From positions 1 to 13,136 of the forward strand of contig WFZM01000023.1 in NCBI GenBank assembly GCA_015489565.1: 13,136 bases of DNA, in the 5' to 3' direction. The translations under genes were made by a program, and so were the position numbers. This DNA comes from Patescibacteria group bacterium. Lineage in GTDB: Bacteria; Patescibacteriota; Minisyncoccia; Phycocordibacterales; UBA2100. Below the pieces are notes generated by a model, which searched no databases, was not told where the DNA came from, and saw only the letters and a list, made by a program, of their open reading frames with translations. Each line of letters starts with the position of its first letter. Within the stretch, counting starts at the first letter, position 1. Below are positions 1 through 6,122 of this stretch, piece after piece.

Positions 1-1
1 T

Positions 2-1186
2 AAGATTGAAGAGTTTAAAAATAATTTTAAATCAAACAATTATGGATTTGCTGTAGTAAAAAATAAGCGTTGGGACCCTCTATACTACACAAATCATAAG
101 ATAGGCAATAAACTTATCAAAGGGCATGTAAACGAGAAGGGTCAAATCAAGCTAACCGCACAAACTTACCTATTCAAAGATTATGAGCCATATACTAATA
201 TGTATATATCTAAGGTTCATTTTTCAAATAATTTTGAACCCGATCTTCCCTCCCTTGTGGGTCCTAAAGGTATTTATATTGATACGATGAGCAAGGCTGC
301 AAATTTAGATATGACGAATAATTTGAAGTCGAAAGGAGAGGTAAAAGTTAAAATGATGAGCAACCCTAACGCTGATGAGATGGGCGATACTTCGCCAAGA
401 CCAGGTGTCTCTATAGGAAAAGCAAACAGTGGCGGGGAAGATGATGGTAAAATCGAAATGACTCTGGACACGCTAGAGTATACTCTGAATGAAATAGATA
501 GCGTTGTTAAAGACGAGTTGCCGGCTTCAGACAGAGAGCCTGATATGTTTTACAGCCACCTCTTAAAAGAAAGAAAAATTAAATTTAAGGCAACAGATTT
601 TACCTTAAACGAGTTAAAGAAACGCGCCGCGGTTGGCAAGCTTTACATTTCCATACCTCATACTCCCCTGTTTGTGTGTGAGTCGAGGGCGGAGCTTCAG
701 CACATATGGTTATTGAGTGATGTTAGGCTGAATGAGATAAAGTATGAGCTACTAGATGAGTATGTAAATACCAAGGTGCAAGAAATTATAAATCTTGTAC
801 TTGCCTTAATACAGAGTTTAAATCCTGATTATGATATAGATTCTATAAGCGACTCCGATTTATCGGATTTAAAAAAGAAATTAAAATCCATAATAAAAGA
901 CACCGAGTCATATAAAGAATATAAAAAATCCGGCTACTTAGAGGATGTTTACAATGAATATAAAACTGAATTATTGTCACTAACACCGAAACAGATGATT
1001 AAATTAGGTGTTATAAACCATAAAACTTTCGATAGCTCGTTTGAAGACTTTATAGGCGGCGCCTTGTTTCCTTTTATGTCATTATCATCCGGATATTCTT
1101 TGCAAGAGCGCGCCCCTGAGTTTTTCATCTTATCTAACTCAAGTAATCGTGAAGCACCAATTAATGTCTGCGAGCCTGAAGAATAA
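2..1186 (+). CDS. Hypothetical protein, 5' end outside the window
   Basis: The frame is open from the first complete codon of the window to TAA at 1184-1186, giving 394 visible residues. The first in-frame ATG is at 200, but the 66 codons before it read as ordinary protein (for example YGFAVVKNKRWDPLYY), so the true start probably lies upstream. I do not recognise the family. The visible part starts with a Lys/Tyr-rich region. A polar, Gly/Asp/Asn-rich linker follows at about 350-460, then a mixed alpha/beta stretch, and a helical charged segment (about 750-960) with Asp/Ser/Lys-rich low complexity (DSISDSDLSDLKKKL). I see no signal peptide, membrane segment or known catalytic motif in this portion. 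It ends 50 bp before rpsF with no terminator between, although rpsF has its own candidate promoter there. Function unknown. Confidence 0.75.
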   Translation, partial: KIEEFKNNFKSNNYGFAVVKNKRWDPLYYTNHKIGNKLIKGHVNEKGQIKLTAQTYLFKDYEPYTNMYISKVHFSNNFEPDLPSLVGPKGIYIDTMSKAANLDMTNNLKSKGEVKVKMMSNPNADEMGDTSPRPGVSIGKANSGGEDDGKIEMTLDTLEYTLNEIDSVVKDELPASDREPDMFYSHLLKERKIKFKATDFTLNELKKRAAVGKLYISIPHTPLFVCESRAELQHIWLLSDVRLNEIKYELLDEYVNTKVQEIINLVLALIQSLNPDYDIDSISDSDLSDLKKKLKSIIKDTESYKEYKKSGYLEDVYNEYKTELLSLTPKQMIKLGVINHKTFDSSFEDFIGGALFPFMSLSSGYSLQERAPEFFILSNSSNREAPINVCEPEE

Positions 1187-1200
1187 TACAAGTCTCGCTC

Positions 1201-1229
1201 TTGCTTTTTGTCTCTGCTTGTGATAAATT
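1201..1229 (+). promoter_or_regulatory. Candidate rpsF promoter (leaderless)
   Basis: TTGCTT at 1201-1206 and TAAATT at 1224-1229 are 17 bp apart, and TG precedes the -10 by one base (TGATAAATT, an extended -10). The -10 ends only 7 bp before the ATG of rpsF at 1237. Normal spacing would therefore start the transcript at or next to the A of the start codon. The -35 is a poor match, so the call rests on the extended -10 and its position. Confidence 0.5.
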
Positions 1230-1236
1230 ATAGCGC

Positions 1237-1749
1237 ATGAGTGAAACAAAAAATATAAACAGTCAAGAATTAAAGGAGAAAGACCCGGAGCTCTTTGAGG
1301 TGTACGAGTTGGGATACCACATCTTGCCAACAGTTCCGGAGGCGGAACTTGAGGACAAGGTAAACGAAATACGTGAGCTTATCTCAAGTTTTGATGGTGA
1401 GTTTATTATGGAGGGTGAAGCCGAGCTTATAGACTTGGCATATACCATGATAGTTCCTCGCGGGGGACACAACGATAAATACGACAAAGCATACTTTGGC
1501 TGGATAAAGTTCCGCGCGCCAAAGGCCAGATTGCCGGAATTGCAAAAAGAACTCAAGCTAAACAAGAATATTTTGCGTTTTATTCTATTTAAAACAAGCG
1601 AAGAAGACACAAGAGCTCAAATAAAAGCGCACGAGTTGAAAGAGCTTAGAAATGAGCAAGTGATAGAAAGCAAAACAGAAGAAGAGGAGCCCGCAGATAT
1701 AGAAGAAGACGAGCTAAACAAGGCCCTTGATGATGTTATTGAAGAATAA
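1237..1749 (+). CDS. rpsF: Small ribosomal subunit protein bS6
   Basis: bS6 binds 16S rRNA in the platform of the 30S subunit as a dimer with bS18. Residues about 23-124 give the ferredoxin-like S6 fold: a first strand (YELGYHILPTV), a helix (EDKVNEIRELISSF), a central strand (LIDLAYTMIV), then YFGWIKFRAP, and the final helix and strand ending ILRFILFKT. The protein is 170 residues against roughly 95-135 for many bS6. The excess is a short N-terminal extension and a strongly acidic C-terminal tail of about 40 residues (runs of Glu/Asp). The ATG is fixed by the promoter just upstream; there is no Shine-Dalgarno sequence. A strong terminator follows 17 bp after the stop, so it is probably transcribed alone. 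Its usual partner gene rpsR is not adjacent but lies on the other strand at 4203-4415. Confidence 0.95.
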   Translation: MSETKNINSQELKEKDPELFEVYELGYHILPTVPEAELEDKVNEIRELISSFDGEFIMEGEAELIDLAYTMIVPRGGHNDKYDKAYFGWIKFRAPKARLPELQKELKLNKNILRFILFKTSEEDTRAQIKAHELKELRNEQVIESKTEEEEPADIEEDELNKALDDVIEE

Positions 1750-1766
1750 TTTATCTCTTTAGTGGA

Positions 1767-1796
1767 GGGAGCGGCCGTAGGCCGCTCCCGTTTTTT
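1767..1796 (+). terminator. Intrinsic terminator of rpsF
   Basis: GGGAGCGGCC (1767-1776) and GGCCGCTCCC (1780-1789) form a perfect 10-bp GC-rich stem with a 3-nt loop, followed by G and six T. This is a textbook intrinsic terminator and separates rpsF from ssb. Confidence 0.95.
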
Positions 1797-1810
1797 ATTG
1801 TGGCTTTTTG

Positions 1811-1819
1811 TGATATACT
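1811..1819 (+). promoter_or_regulatory. Candidate ssb promoter, extended -10
   Basis: TGA followed by TATACT (1814-1819) is a TGn-extended -10 with 5/6 matches. There is no convincing -35; the T-run of the preceding terminator occupies that place. The predicted start at about 1826 gives a leader of some 28 nt to the ssb ATG. The terminator immediately upstream makes an own promoter for ssb necessary. Confidence 0.6.
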
Positions 1820-1853
1820 TTAGGTACTTTATTCATTTTTTAGTAAGTTAGAT

Positions 1854-2312
1854 ATGTATTTAAACAAAGCAATATTATTTGGCAGATTGGGTCAAGACCC
1901 GGAATTAAGAGCGCTTCCCAGTGGGACGCAAGTATGCTCGTTTTCAATAGCTACCAATCGTGTATACAAAGATAAAGATGGCAACAAACAAGAGCAAACA
2001 GATTGGCATAACATTGTCTTGTTTGGGCGCCAAGCGGAGCTAGCCAAACAATACCTTAAAAAAGGTGACACCGTTATGATAGAAGGGCGTATACAAACTC
2101 GCTCTTGGGAAGCGAGTGACGGTCAGAAGCGTTACAGAACGGAAATAGTTGCAGATAAAATGCAATTTGGCCCAAGAGGCACGTCCAACCAATCGCCTGC
2201 CGAGGCTCCACAAGCACCAGAAATTTCGGGAGACGAAACTGCAGAGCCAAGCCCGGCAGATATACAATACCCGGACGAAGAAGAAATAAATCCGGACGAC
2301 ATTCCATTTTAA
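1854..2312 (+). CDS. ssb: Single-stranded DNA-binding protein
   Basis: SSB coats single-stranded DNA in replication, repair and recombination and recruits partner proteins through its C-terminal tip. The N-terminal OB fold spans about residues 1-108: it begins MYLNKAILFGRLGQDPELR, followed by FSIATNRVYKD, TDWHNIVLFGRQAE, KGDTVMIEGRIQTRSW and YRTEIVADKMQF. A Pro/Glu-rich disordered linker follows, then the conserved acidic tip ending DDIPF. At 152 residues it has normal length. It has its own promoter after the rpsF terminator and no Shine-Dalgarno sequence. efp follows 29 bp later without a terminator, so the two are probably cotranscribed. Confidence 0.97.
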   Translation: MYLNKAILFGRLGQDPELRALPSGTQVCSFSIATNRVYKDKDGNKQEQTDWHNIVLFGRQAELAKQYLKKGDTVMIEGRIQTRSWEASDGQKRYRTEIVADKMQFGPRGTSNQSPAEAPQAPEISGDETAEPSPADIQYPDEEEINPDDIPF

Positions 2313-2341
2313 ATCAATTTTTAAGTTCTAAGAGATAGTTT

Positions 2342-2908
2342 ATGTTGGACTATACAGATTTAAAACCCGGCAAGTTTATAGTACTTGACTCAGACCCTTA
2401 CGAGGTAATTTGGGTAAGTGGGGTGGTAAGCAAGCAAAGACAAAAGCCTCACAATACAGCCAAGCTTAAGAACTTGCGAAGCGGAGCCAGTATAGAGAAG
2501 ACATTTACTCAGTCAGATAAAATAGAAGAGGCAGATCTGGAAACACGTGAAATCAAGTACATATTTCGCAAAAAGGATGAGTTTTGGTTTACAGACCCAA
2601 ATAACCCACGAGATCGTTTTATGTTAGCGGCCGAGCAAGTGGCGGACAAAATGAAGTTTATAAAAGAAAACGATATAGTGGAAGCCTTAACTTTTGATGA
2701 TGAAATATTGAGTATTCAAATCCCCATTAAAGTAGAGCTTGAAGTTGTGGAAGCACCACCAAACATAAAAGGCAATACGGCTCAAGGAGGCAACAAAGTT
2801 TGCGTTTTGGAAACCGGACTAAAAGTTAACACTCCGCTTTTTATAGAAGTGGGGGACAAAATAGTGGTCAACACCCAAAGCGGAGAATACATAGAACGCG
2901 CCAAATAA
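2342..2908 (+). CDS. efp: Translation elongation factor P
   Basis: EF-P enters the ribosomal E site and relieves stalling on polyproline. The three-domain layout is complete at 188 residues. There is an N-terminal KOW-like domain (LKPGKFIVLDSDPYEVI), a middle OB domain (about 65-125), and a C-terminal OB domain with the signature region around residues 149-165 (KGNTAQGGNKVCVLETG), closing VNTQSGEYIERAK. The domain I tip loop is unusual. Where Escherichia coli has PGKG with the beta-lysylated Lys34, this protein reads SKQRQKPHNTAK, and by hand alignment Arg33 takes the tip position. No epm- or earP-like modification gene is seen here. The gene lies 29 bp after ssb, and a transglycosylase gene starts one base after its stop. 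Confidence 0.96.
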   Translation: MLDYTDLKPGKFIVLDSDPYEVIWVSGVVSKQRQKPHNTAKLKNLRSGASIEKTFTQSDKIEEADLETREIKYIFRKKDEFWFTDPNNPRDRFMLAAEQVADKMKFIKENDIVEALTFDDEILSIQIPIKVELEVVEAPPNIKGNTAQGGNKVCVLETGLKVNTPLFIEVGDKIVVNTQSGEYIERAK

Positions 2909-2909
2909 T

Positions 2910-4118
2910 ATGTCTATAGATAAAATAAAAAGCTTTAAAAAACTTAGCGCGCCTGCACTGGGTCTTTTGGCGGCGCTTTTCTCTGCAAACTATATGAGCG
3001 GAGACTCCGGTAAGAATGATTCAGTGCCGACTACTGAACCGGAGCTGGGAGAAAGCACAATTGCCAAGTCTGAGCCCGACTACTCCAAAAGCGCGCAGGC
3101 TTCCCTTACAAATTTAATTGAAAAATCAAGTTTGAAGCCAAGATATCAAAAAGAAGAACAGGCTTATTTGGCAAATTTAATTAACGAAAGTATTGAAAAT
3201 TTGAGCCTCCCTCAAGATGCAGTGTTAAAAAAGATAAAAGAAGATATAGCGCTTCGCATGCAAGACTACAGAGTATCTTTTGAAAAAGACGCGCGATTTA
3301 TGCAAAGACTTAAGAATAAAGAAGATGAGATTAGATACTTTGAGTCTTTGGCACAGAAATTCGCAAACACTGTAAAACCACCTTACCGAGAGCTGGCTAA
3401 AGAGCTTGTCTATCTTTTCCCAGCTATAGCGGCTCAAGAGTCAAGGTACAATCCCGGGGCGTATAATAAAAAGAGTGGGGCTACCGGAGCTTTCCAGATT
3501 ACAAAAGTAGCAATGCTGGGGCTTATTCCTTATCTGGAGAAGATAAAAAGTAAAAAATTTAAATCCGTAGACGAGGCAATGCGAGAACTCAAAGACTCGC
3601 GCATCTCGGCGGCGCTGGCTCTTAGTCACCTACTTGATGTTGTAGCGCACTCCGAGCTTTTTAAAGAGCTTATAGATTTGCGAATAGCTTTGGATATGGA
3701 TGAGAAAAAATTTAACCGTTTTGCCGCTCTTGTTCTGTTAAATGCTTACAATACAGGTCAGGGAGCAGTAGCTTTGAGTCTAAAAAAATTTTTAAAGGCC
3801 ATAAACTCTGCTAAAGAGGTCGAGAGTCGCAAAGTAAGCTCGCTTGAAAATCGCGCCATCAACTACAGTCCGGAGTATATAAGCCTCGCATCTTTGAAGA
3901 AAATGAGCGCTGTTGAGATATTCCATGTTTTTACTCAGATGGCCAAAAAATACAAATGGCATAAAACCTACGGGGACGAAGCATCAGAATATGCACTTAG
4001 AATTTTGGCGGCGCGAGAGATTTTGTCTAGAGAAGGACTGCTGGCTCCAAGAAACTGGCCTCTATTCTCAAGAGAGCTCATTTTTACCAAGGAAAACTCA
4101 AGTCAAGATGCGCTCTAG
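2910..4118 (+). CDS. Lytic transglycosylase (SLT-like) with N-terminal anchor or signal
   Basis: A probable peptidoglycan lytic transglycosylase acting outside the cytoplasmic membrane, cleaving glycan strands for wall remodelling. Residues about 13-27 are hydrophobic after a basic start (signal or membrane anchor). A Ser/Glu-rich and helical region of about 130 residues follows. The catalytic domain starts near residue 165: AAQESRYNPGA contains the expected catalytic Glu177, then GATGAFQI (190-197) is the family's G-x-x-G-x-x-Q block, and NAYNTGQG (278-285) the AYNxG block. The C-terminal ~100 residues have no motif I can name. Its ATG begins one base after the efp stop (TAATATG), which suggests translational coupling. 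It converges with rpsR, 84 bp away. The hydrolase class is secure; the substrate is inferred from the family. Confidence 0.85.
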   Translation: MSIDKIKSFKKLSAPALGLLAALFSANYMSGDSGKNDSVPTTEPELGESTIAKSEPDYSKSAQASLTNLIEKSSLKPRYQKEEQAYLANLINESIENLSLPQDAVLKKIKEDIALRMQDYRVSFEKDARFMQRLKNKEDEIRYFESLAQKFANTVKPPYRELAKELVYLFPAIAAQESRYNPGAYNKKSGATGAFQITKVAMLGLIPYLEKIKSKKFKSVDEAMRELKDSRISAALALSHLLDVVAHSELFKELIDLRIALDMDEKKFNRFAALVLLNAYNTGQGAVALSLKKFLKAINSAKEVESRKVSSLENRAINYSPEYISLASLKKMSAVEIFHVFTQMAKKYKWHKTYGDEASEYALRILAAREILSREGLLAPRNWPLFSRELIFTKENSSQDAL

Positions 4119-4160
4119 TTCCTGAAGCTTATTTGTCGCCACTATTTTTTATTGTGAATA

Positions 4161-4189
4161 TTTAAAAGCCGCCCCGCAAAGGGCGGCTT
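4161..4189 (-). terminator. Intrinsic terminator of rpsR
   Basis: AAGCCGCCC (4166-4174) and GGGCGGCTT (4181-4189) form a 9-bp stem with a 6-nt loop. On the - strand the stem is followed by TTTTAAAT, a short U-tract, so it fits termination of rpsR. On the + strand no T-run follows the stem, so the transglycosylase unit has no equally clear terminator here. Confidence 0.75.
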
Positions 4190-4202
4190 CTACAGTGAAC
4201 TT

Positions 4203-4415
4203 TTACTCGTAAATTATATATGGAAGAAGTCCCATCTCACGCGCTCTTTTGACAGCTCTTGCCAAGTCTCTTTGATGCTTGGCTGAAAGACCGGTTGCGC
4301 GTCTTGGCAGTATTCTACCTTGAGCATTTAAGAATTTTTTCAAAATTTCAACATCTTTATAGTCAATGTGCTTGATATTGTGTTGCTTGAAAAAATCTTG
4401 TTTATTTTGTGTCAT
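4203..4415 (-). CDS. rpsR: Small ribosomal subunit protein bS18
   Basis: bS18 pairs with bS6 on the 30S platform. At 70 residues it has normal length, and it carries the family core: IDYKDVEILKKFLNAQGRILPRR, then TGLSAKHQRDLARAVKRARE, ending LLPYIIYE. The usual bacterial arrangement is rpsF-ssb-rpsR. Here rpsR is detached and convergent, with about 1.9 kb of efp and transglycosylase genes between it and ssb. It has its own promoter (4489-4516), a structured leader (4431-4480) and a terminator (4161-4189), so it is a one-gene unit. No Shine-Dalgarno sequence precedes the ATG (the last 14 leader bases are A/T-rich). Confidence 0.97.
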   Translation of the reverse strand: MTQNKQDFFKQHNIKHIDYKDVEILKKFLNAQGRILPRRATGLSAKHQRDLARAVKRAREMGLLPYIIYE

Positions 4416-4430
4416 TTTACTTAATTTAAT

Positions 4431-4480
4431 CTTCAGACTTCGGACTTTTGCGTTTGCTGACCTTGCAAACGAGCCTGAAG
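4431..4480 (-). promoter_or_regulatory. Probable S6:S18 complex-binding leader of rpsR
   Basis: In the rpsR leader RNA, CUUCAGGCU (4480-4472) pairs with AGUCUGAAG (4439-4431) as a 9-bp stem with one G-U pair. Directly stacked on it is a perfect 7-bp hairpin, CGUUUGC/GCAAACG (4471-4465 with 4457-4451), with loop AAGGUCA. All unpaired bases lie on the 3' side between the two stems, an 11-nt bulge (4450-4440) that contains CCG at 4443-4441. A CCG in a bulge flanked by a stem and a hairpin is the published description of the S6:S18 binding motif, which mimics the 16S rRNA site. It lies 15 nt before the start codon of the gene for one of the two proteins. Confidence 0.7.
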
Positions 4481-4488
4481 TTGTCTAT

Positions 4489-4516
4489 ATAATACACAGT
4501 TTTAGGCAAATTTCAA
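4489..4516 (-). promoter_or_regulatory. rpsR promoter
   Basis: On the - strand, TTGAAA (4516-4511) and TATTAT (4494-4489) are 16 bp apart, each matching the sigma-70 consensus at 5 of 6 positions. A start near 4482 places the whole leader stem (from 4480) in the transcript and gives a leader of about 65 nt. Confidence 0.75.
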
Positions 4517-4586
4517 GCAGATTTCAATGCCAAGTACTACTCTTACAAACACTCTAGAACATCGCAATCTAAAAATAAACAAAGAG

Positions 4587-4611
4587 AAAAAATGGAGGCT
4601 CAACCTCCATT
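4587..4611 (-). terminator. Second (distal) recA terminator
   Basis: AATGGAGG (4591-4598) and CCTCCATT (4604-4611) form an 8-bp stem with a 5-nt loop. On the - strand it is followed by a run of six T (4592-4587). It lies about 20 bp beyond the first recA terminator and upstream of the rpsR promoter. Confidence 0.8.
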
Positions 4612-4628
4612 GTTTTGAGATGGATTTT

Positions 4629-4663
4629 AAAAATGCCCGGCAAGCTTTAACTTGCCGGGCATT
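4629..4663 (-). terminator. First recA terminator
   Basis: AATGCCCGGCAAG (4632-4644) and CTTGCCGGGCATT (4651-4663) form a perfect 13-bp stem with a 6-nt loop, followed on the - strand by five T. It starts 29 bp after the recA stop codon. Confidence 0.92.
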
Positions 4664-4692
4664 ATGCAACTCAATCCATAATGCAGCACAAT

Positions 4693-5730
4693 TTAAGAGT
4701 CTTCCTTGAGTGCTTTTTTAATGTCTTTCATTAATGCATTTGCAAGCTTCTTGTTTTCTCTTAAGTATTTGCGAGCGGCATCGTAGCCTCTGCCCAGTTT
4801 TTCCTCTCCATAGCTAAAAGAAGCGCCGGATTTTGATACGAAACCATATTTTTCTCCAAGCGCCAGAAGTTCTCCTTCTCTAGATATACCCTCGTTATAC
4901 AAAAGGTCAAACTCTACGGCACGGAACGGAGCGGCAACCTTGTTTTTTACAACTTTAACTTTATGGCGTCCTCCCATTATTTCCGTACCCTTTTTTATCT
5001 GTGCAATCCTACGTATATCAAGACGTACTGAAGTGTAAAACTTAAGCGCCTTTCCGCCCGGAGTAGTTTCCGGAGAGCCAAACATCACACCTATCTTCAT
5101 GCGTATCTGGTTTATGAAAATCACAACAGTCTTGCTTTTTGACACGATGGCGGTAAGCTTGCGCAAAGCTTGGCTCATAAGACGCGCTTGCTTTCCGACA
5201 TGATGCGCTCCCATATCTCCCTCTATCTCATCTTTTGGAGTAAGAGCGGCCACAGAGTCAACCACTATCACATCAATTTTCCCGCTGCGAACCAGGCCTT
5301 CTACAATTTCAAGTGCTTGTTCACCCGTGTCAGGTTGCGAGATAAGTAATTCCTCGGTCTTAACACCTATCTTTTTGGCATATTCCGGGTCAAGGGCATG
5401 CTCGGCATCTATAAAAGCGCAAATACCTCCGTCTTTTTGCGCTTCCGCTATAGTGTGTAAAGCAAGCGTGGTCTTACCGGAGCTTTCAGGTCCGTAAATT
5501 TCTACAATGCGTCCGCGTGGAAAACCGCCTATACCCAGCGCCCAGTCCACACCTACCGAGCCGCTTGATATGGCGTCTACGGAAGTTTTAGGTTGTTCGC
5601 CGAGCGTCATTATCGCATCTTCACCAAACTTTGCCTTGATATCTTCTATGGCTGAGGCCACTTTTGTTTCTTTTTCATCCTTTTGACTTTTTTTGACCTC
5701 TTTCTTTTTTGTGGTTTTTTTAGCTGTCAT
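4693..5730 (-). CDS. recA: Recombinase RecA
   Basis: RecA polymerises on single-stranded DNA with ATP and drives strand exchange; in many bacteria it also triggers LexA cleavage. At 345 residues it has normal length. Visible landmarks are the Walker A GPESSGKTT (80-88), AFIDAEHALDP with the catalytic Glu at 110, SQPDTGEQALEI, the Walker B strand VIVVDSVAALTPK, the L2-adjacent block FINQIRMKIGVMFG, and KFYTSVRLDIRRI with VKVVKNK. The first ~20 residues are Lys-rich and longer than in Escherichia coli RecA; the C-terminus is not strongly acidic. It overlaps the upstream Ig-like gene by 11 bp and is followed by two tandem terminators, so it is the last gene of an ftsK-led operon. I see no convincing own promoter; the 30 bases before it are A/T-rich and a weak internal one is possible. 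Confidence 0.98.
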   Translation of the reverse strand: MTAKKTTKKKEVKKSQKDEKETKVASAIEDIKAKFGEDAIMTLGEQPKTSVDAISSGSVGVDWALGIGGFPRGRIVEIYGPESSGKTTLALHTIAEAQKDGGICAFIDAEHALDPEYAKKIGVKTEELLISQPDTGEQALEIVEGLVRSGKIDVIVVDSVAALTPKDEIEGDMGAHHVGKQARLMSQALRKLTAIVSKSKTVVIFINQIRMKIGVMFGSPETTPGGKALKFYTSVRLDIRRIAQIKKGTEIMGGRHKVKVVKNKVAAPFRAVEFDLLYNEGISREGELLALGEKYGFVSKSGASFSYGEEKLGRGYDAARKYLRENKKLANALMKDIKKALKEDS

Positions 5731-6109
5731 TTTGAGTTGATTTATATATTATTTTAACTGTTTTTAGGCTACTGTTGCCGAATTGGTCTGTCGCTTTGAG
5801 TTCAAATTCATTCTCTCCGGGTTGCAAAATGAGCTGTTCTTTTACAAGGTTGCCGTTTCTTACCGGTACGGGACTGCCGTTTATTTCCATTTTGGCAACA
5901 TTTGTAACTCTGCCTTCTATCTCCACGACCGGGCTGTAGACTACCACTCCTTCGGCAGGAGTATTTATCATTATCTCGGGTCCTTTGCCGGCTTTACGCA
6001 TACCGAAGAAGAAATATACCAAGCTAATCAGTATAACAATTACGAAAGCCACTAAGCCTATGTTAATGTAGCGACCTTTTTCTTCCAAGAAACTGTCATT
6101 CATACGCAT
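5720..6109 (-). CDS. Small single-pass membrane protein with Ig-like domain
   Basis: A 129-residue protein between ftsK and recA. Residues about 16-36 form one membrane helix (GLVAFVIVILISLVYFFFGM), preceded by a short polar tail and followed by an Arg/Lys patch. This suggests an outward-facing C-terminal part of about 85 residues. That part looks like a single Ig-like beta-sandwich of the bacterial Big / glucodextranase-B type: IMINTPAEGVVVYSPVVEIEGRV, then a strand pair around MEINGSPVPV, then LQPGENEFELKATDQFGN and a closing strand KTVKIIY. Two ATG codons (6109 and 6103) are possible starts; the first lies 13 bp after ftsK. Its end overlaps recA by 11 bp. The role is unknown; position suggests cotranscription rather than a shared mechanism. 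Confidence 0.8.
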   Translation of the reverse strand: MRMNDSFLEEKGRYINIGLVAFVIVILISLVYFFFGMRKAGKGPEIMINTPAEGVVVYSPVVEIEGRVTNVAKMEINGSPVPVRNGNLVKEQLILQPGENEFELKATDQFGNSSLKTVKIIYKSTQNDS

Positions 6110-6122
6110 TTAAATTAAACTG

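Noticed and set aside
200..202. ATG at 200 as start of the first gene
   Set aside because: The frame is open with protein-like sequence for 66 codons before it to the window edge, so the gene is treated as 5'-truncated.
853..870. Palindrome TCCGATTTATCGGA in the first gene
   Set aside because: Six-base arms with a TT centre in coding sequence are within chance for this composition and are not terminator-like.
4527..4709. + strand open frame between rpsR and recA
   Set aside because: It runs through both recA terminators and into the recA 3' end; its translation has no family resemblance.
5731..5760. Own recA promoter in the A/T-rich end of the Ig-like gene
   Set aside because: TAAAAT and TATATA runs are present but there is no -35 and no TG extension; operon transcription from ftsK suffices.
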